A stretch of 8,085 bases of DNA, taken from Bordetella parapertussis (GTDB taxonomy: Bacteria; Pseudomonadota; Gammaproteobacteria; Burkholderiales; Burkholderiaceae_D). Positions within the stretch are counted from its first letter, which is position 1. Each line of letters opens with the position of its first letter. Made by a program: the position numbers and the translations under genes. Shown here in pieces: positions 6,275 to 8,085 of this stretch. The DNA lies in NCBI GenBank assembly GCA_945867725.1, contig CAMBJI010000083.1, positions 1-8,085 of the forward strand. Direction: 5' to 3'. The notes beneath the pieces are model-generated. The model was not told the DNA's origin and searched no databases. It was given only the letters and a program-made list of their open reading frames with translations.

Positions 6275-6499
6275 TTAGTTCTTTTTTAGCTTCATCGCCT
6301 TGATCGCCTTGGCCATCTTGCTGTCGGCCTCAAGTGTCGGCATCTTGTCCTGATTGGCCTCGGCCGTCTTGATCAACTCCATTCCCGCTTGGGACTGAGC
6401 CCTGCTGTTGTTCTCCTTGCCCGCCTTGACCAGCACTGCCCCCAGCAGTGCCGCCGCCAGCGGGTTGTCCGCCGCCTTCTTGGGATTGGGTTTGTGCAT
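6275..6499 (-). CDS. Small Ala/Lys-rich hypothetical protein (74 aa)
   Basis: ATG 6499 has a good ribosome site (AAGGA, 7 nt upstream). The gene follows the integrase by 40 bp on the same strand, so it is probably cotranscribed. The basic N-terminus (MHKPNPKKAADN) is followed by a short hydrophobic stretch LAAALLGAVLVKAG (about 14-27), too short for a sure membrane helix. A polar helix follows, and the C-terminal tail is very basic (MAKAIKAMKLKKN). The strong charge could mean nucleic-acid binding. I recognise no family. Confidence 0.65.
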   Translation of the reverse strand: MHKPNPKKAADNPLAAALLGAVLVKAGKENNSRAQSQAGMELIKTAEANQDKMPTLEADSKMAKAIKAMKLKKN

Positions 6500-6539
6500 C
6501 GCTTGATCCTTAAGAGTTGCTTCATACGGACCTGTTTAT

Positions 6540-7778
6540 TCAAGCCCTTTTAAATTGAAAGACCTCGCCTCCTTCTGCAAGCCTATCCAAATAATCAGCC
6601 CATTGCTGCACCATGTCAGCGCGCTGCTTCAAATACTGAGTACGGTTGTAACTTCGTCCGTTGGAGTCCTTCACAGCATGGGCTAGATTGGCTTCAATGG
6701 CTAGTGGATCAAGATTCAATTCATCCACCAACATAGTGCGTGCACTGGCTCTGAAACCGTGCCATGTTTGTTCTTTGCCAAAACCCAGCGCGTATAAAGC
6801 ACTGCGAACGCTGTTGTCGGAAATCGGCCTGTCATGGCGGCGTTCACCGGGGAATACATAAACGCCATGACCTGTCAGAGGTTGAAGGTTTCTCAACAAT
6901 GCAACTGCCTGAATTGGAAGCGGCACCGTATGGTCTTCGCCATTTTCTTTTTCCTCTTTGGTTCGCTTCATTTTCATGCTGGGAATAGTCCACAGCGCCC
7001 CATCTAAATCAAGCTCTGCCCACTCCATCATTCGCAGGTTGGCAGGCCTTTGGTAAAGCAATGGGGCCAATTGCAAGGCCGTGCGAACGATTGGCCCACC
7101 TTTGTAACTTTGAATAGCCCGCATCAAGTCACCAAACCGTTTCGGTTCAACAATGGCTGCAAAGCTTTTGCTTCTGTAGGGGGTTAGCCGAGCTTTCAAC
7201 CCTTCGGTGATATTGCGCTGCTCAACGCCTGCCGTGGGAAGCCAGTATTCCCAGACCTGCCGCGCCAGCATCAAGGCGCGATCTGCGGTTTCCAGTGCAC
7301 CGCGCTCCTCCACCTTGTGCAGTGCCGCCAACAATTCCATGGCGTGGATTTGTTCAATGGGTCTCTCCCCAATCCAAGGAAACAAATCACGCTCCAACTG
7401 CCTCAGCATCCGTGATGCATGGCTTTCACTCCATTGAGGTGCTTGTTTACCGAACCACTCTAGGGCAATGGCCTTGAAGGTGTCGCCTGAATTTCTGGAT
7501 GCCTTCAGCTTATTCAGCTTGCGAGCTTGAACGGGGTCTGTGCCTTCGGATTTTTGGAGTTTGGCCGCGTCACGGGCCAAACGTGCCGATTTCAACGAAA
7601 CGTCTGGGTAGCTGCCCAAAGCCAGTTGTTTTTCCTTTCCGCCTACACGGTACTTCAGAAACCAGCGCTTCGATCCTGCCGGGCTGACTTGCAGGTACAT
7701 ACCGCCGGAATCAGCAAACCGGGCTTGTTTTTTGTCTGGCGGGCAAGTCGCGTTCTTGCATTCGGCTTCGGTCAGCAT
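6540..7778 (-). CDS. int: P4-type tyrosine recombinase (integrase) for ssrA
   Basis: This enzyme would insert and remove the element at the tmRNA gene by site-specific recombination. The preferred start at 7778 gives 412 aa, the usual size for this class. AGGAG lies 10 nt upstream, and an N-terminus of MLTEAECKNA is typical. Extending to ATG 7871 (443 aa) would translate the GGGGGTAC repeat region and is unlikely. Domains: N-terminal arm-binding domain (about 1-90; DSGGMYLQVSPAGSKRWFLKYR, LALGSYPDVSL), core-binding domain (about 98-205), catalytic domain (about 210-395). The catalytic set is complete: R244 (QRP), a Lys in MKMKRTK (K269 or K271), H340 and R343 (HGFR), H367 (LAH) and the nucleophile Y377 (SYNR). 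The gene lies next to its presumed attachment site and points into the element, as is usual. Its promoter region overlaps repeats that could bind the enzyme itself. Confidence 0.95.
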   Translation of the reverse strand: MLTEAECKNATCPPDKKQARFADSGGMYLQVSPAGSKRWFLKYRVGGKEKQLALGSYPDVSLKSARLARDAAKLQKSEGTDPVQARKLNKLKASRNSGDTFKAIALEWFGKQAPQWSESHASRMLRQLERDLFPWIGERPIEQIHAMELLAALHKVEERGALETADRALMLARQVWEYWLPTAGVEQRNITEGLKARLTPYRSKSFAAIVEPKRFGDLMRAIQSYKGGPIVRTALQLAPLLYQRPANLRMMEWAELDLDGALWTIPSMKMKRTKEEKENGEDHTVPLPIQAVALLRNLQPLTGHGVYVFPGERRHDRPISDNSVRSALYALGFGKEQTWHGFRASARTMLVDELNLDPLAIEANLAHAVKDSNGRSYNRTQYLKQRADMVQQWADYLDRLAEGGEVFQFKRA

Positions 7779-7870
7779 GGGGGTATAGCTCCTAGTGGGG
7801 GTACGGCCTTTGGGGGTACAACACCAAAATCCCCCCGTTTTCGCCAGTTCTCCCCCCGTTTGTACCCCCA
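7778..7870. repeat. Cluster of GGGGGTAC and CCCCCCGTTT repeats before the integrase
   Basis: Three direct TGGGGGTA(C) copies start at 7778, 7796 and 7811, and an inverted copy ends the cluster. TGGGGGTACAA (7811-7821) and TTGTACCCCCA (7860-7870) form a perfect 11-bp inverted repeat. Between its arms, CCCCCCGTTT occurs twice, at 7831-7840 and 7852-7861, 21 bp apart (about two helical turns). The first copy includes the integrase start codon. Position between the attachment core and int suggests arm-type recombinase sites and/or an autoregulatory operator. Confidence 0.7.
7789..7793 (-). promoter_or_regulatory. Ribosome site that fixes the integrase start
   Basis: AGGAG on the minus strand lies 10 nt before ATG 7778. 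It supports the 412-aa product over the longer frame starting at 7871. Confidence 0.65.
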
Positions 7871-7888
7871 TTTGACTTTAGCTGTCAA
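7859..7888 (-). promoter_or_regulatory. Integrase promoter
   Basis: On the minus strand a perfect TTGACA (7888-7883) is followed after 18 bp by TACAAA (7864-7859, four of six matches). The -10 box falls inside one arm of the 11-bp GGGGGTACAA inverted repeat. The -35 box is part of a TTGAC-N7-GTCAA dyad (7872-7888). Both overlaps fit repression by a bound protein, possibly the integrase itself. Confidence 0.55.
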
Positions 7889-7936
7889 TGGTTGTCGCTG
7901 GTCACCCTTATCGCTGAAACCCCTGATTTACCTAAG

Positions 7937-7968
7937 AAAAAAGCCGCCAGGTGGTGAAACCTAGCGGC
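7937..7968 (-). terminator. Rho-independent terminator downstream of ssrA
   Basis: Read on the minus strand, GCCGCTAGGT, loop TTCACC and ACCTGGCGGC form a 10-bp stem with one G-U pair, followed directly by TTTTTT (7942-7937). It begins 15 bp after the tmRNA CCA end and would stop ssrA transcription before the integrase promoter. If recombination occurs within the ssrA 3' end, this terminator is brought by the element. Confidence 0.8.
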
Positions 7969-7983
7969 CTTTGAACTTGCATT

Positions 7984-8015
7984 TGGTGGAGCTGGGGGGA
8001 TTTGAACCCCCGTCC
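7984..8015. other. Inferred attachment site (att) at the ssrA 3' end
   Basis: P4-type integrases commonly recombine within the 3' end of a tRNA or tmRNA gene, and here the integrase gene starts about 200 bp from an intact ssrA 3' end. The core is therefore expected in the T-arm and acceptor segment. The exact borders cannot be set because the matching direct repeat at the other end of the element is outside the window, and no second copy was found here. Confidence 0.6.
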
Positions 8016-8085
8016 ACAAGCCTTTTTCGGACAGTTCTACATGTGTAGTCGTCTGTTTTGTTTTCTCATTCAAGGTGCCGCGCAG
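7984..8085 (-). ncRNA. ssrA: tmRNA, 3' part (partial; runs off the right edge)
   Basis: The minus strand reads through GACTACACATGTAGAACTGT and an A-run, then the T-arm GGGGG-TTCAAAT-CCCCC, the acceptor strand CAGCTCC, discriminator A and CCA ending at 7984. This is the tRNA-like 3' end of tmRNA, which together with SmpB rescues stalled ribosomes. The tag-peptide codons and the 5' acceptor half lie beyond the right edge. The 3' end is intact, as expected when an element inserts here and rebuilds the gene. The open frame 7885-8073 across it is a shadow. Confidence 0.93.

Noticed and set aside
7779..7871. N-terminal extension of the integrase to 443 aa from ATG 7871
   Set aside because: It would translate the GGGGGTAC repeat region and the promoter -10 area. 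The start at 7778 has a ribosome site and a family-typical N-terminus.
7885..8073. 62-aa minus-strand open frame across ssrA
   Set aside because: It is a shadow of the tmRNA gene; its sequence is the translated T-arm and acceptor region.

Overview
The window shows one end of an integrative genetic element (a satellite- or island-like element) inserted at the 3' end of the host tmRNA gene ssrA. The host is probably a betaproteobacterium, most likely Burkholderiales. I base this on remembered similarity of the replication-module proteins and on the look of the tmRNA 3' end, not on a search. The right edge (7984-8085) is the 3' part of ssrA on the minus strand, ending in CCA. Everything to its left appears to be element DNA. 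The other end of the element lies beyond the left edge, so its size and whether it carries capsid or packaging genes cannot be seen.

Layout from right to left: (1) the ssrA 3' end with the inferred attachment core, followed by a strong terminator that stops ssrA transcription inside the element. (2) An integrase control region with a TTGACA promoter and an unusual cluster of GGGGGTAC / CCCCCCGTTT repeats. (3) A minus-strand integration module: a P4-type tyrosine recombinase (start best placed at 7778, giving 412 aa) and small genes of 74 aa, about 67 aa (GTG start, possible excisionase-like role) and perhaps 61 aa. (4) About 300 bp without a convincing gene, holding several small dyads. (5) A small minus-strand gene of 69 aa. 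(6) A two-gene plus-strand cargo operon (428 and 157 aa) of visibly AT-richer composition. The first protein looks like a phospholipase-D fold whose HKD motif has lost its catalytic residues. The operon starts from a good sigma70-like promoter with a 24-bp near-perfect palindrome between the -10 box and the start codon. (7) A compact minus-strand replication/regulation operon: AlpA-type regulator, 91-aa conserved protein, toprim primase-like protein, DUF3987 (YfjI-type) ATPase-like protein, and a Cys-rich protein running off the left edge. Three successive junctions in this operon are ATGA stop/start overlaps.

How it may work together: AlpA would control the element's genes, the toprim and DUF3987 proteins would act in its DNA replication, and the integrase with a small partner would insert it into and remove it from ssrA. 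The plus-strand pair lies between the integrase and alpA/replication modules. In P4-like elements that position is a known site for accessory, often anti-phage, genes, so this pair is the best candidate for an undescribed system. Its function cannot be named from sequence alone.
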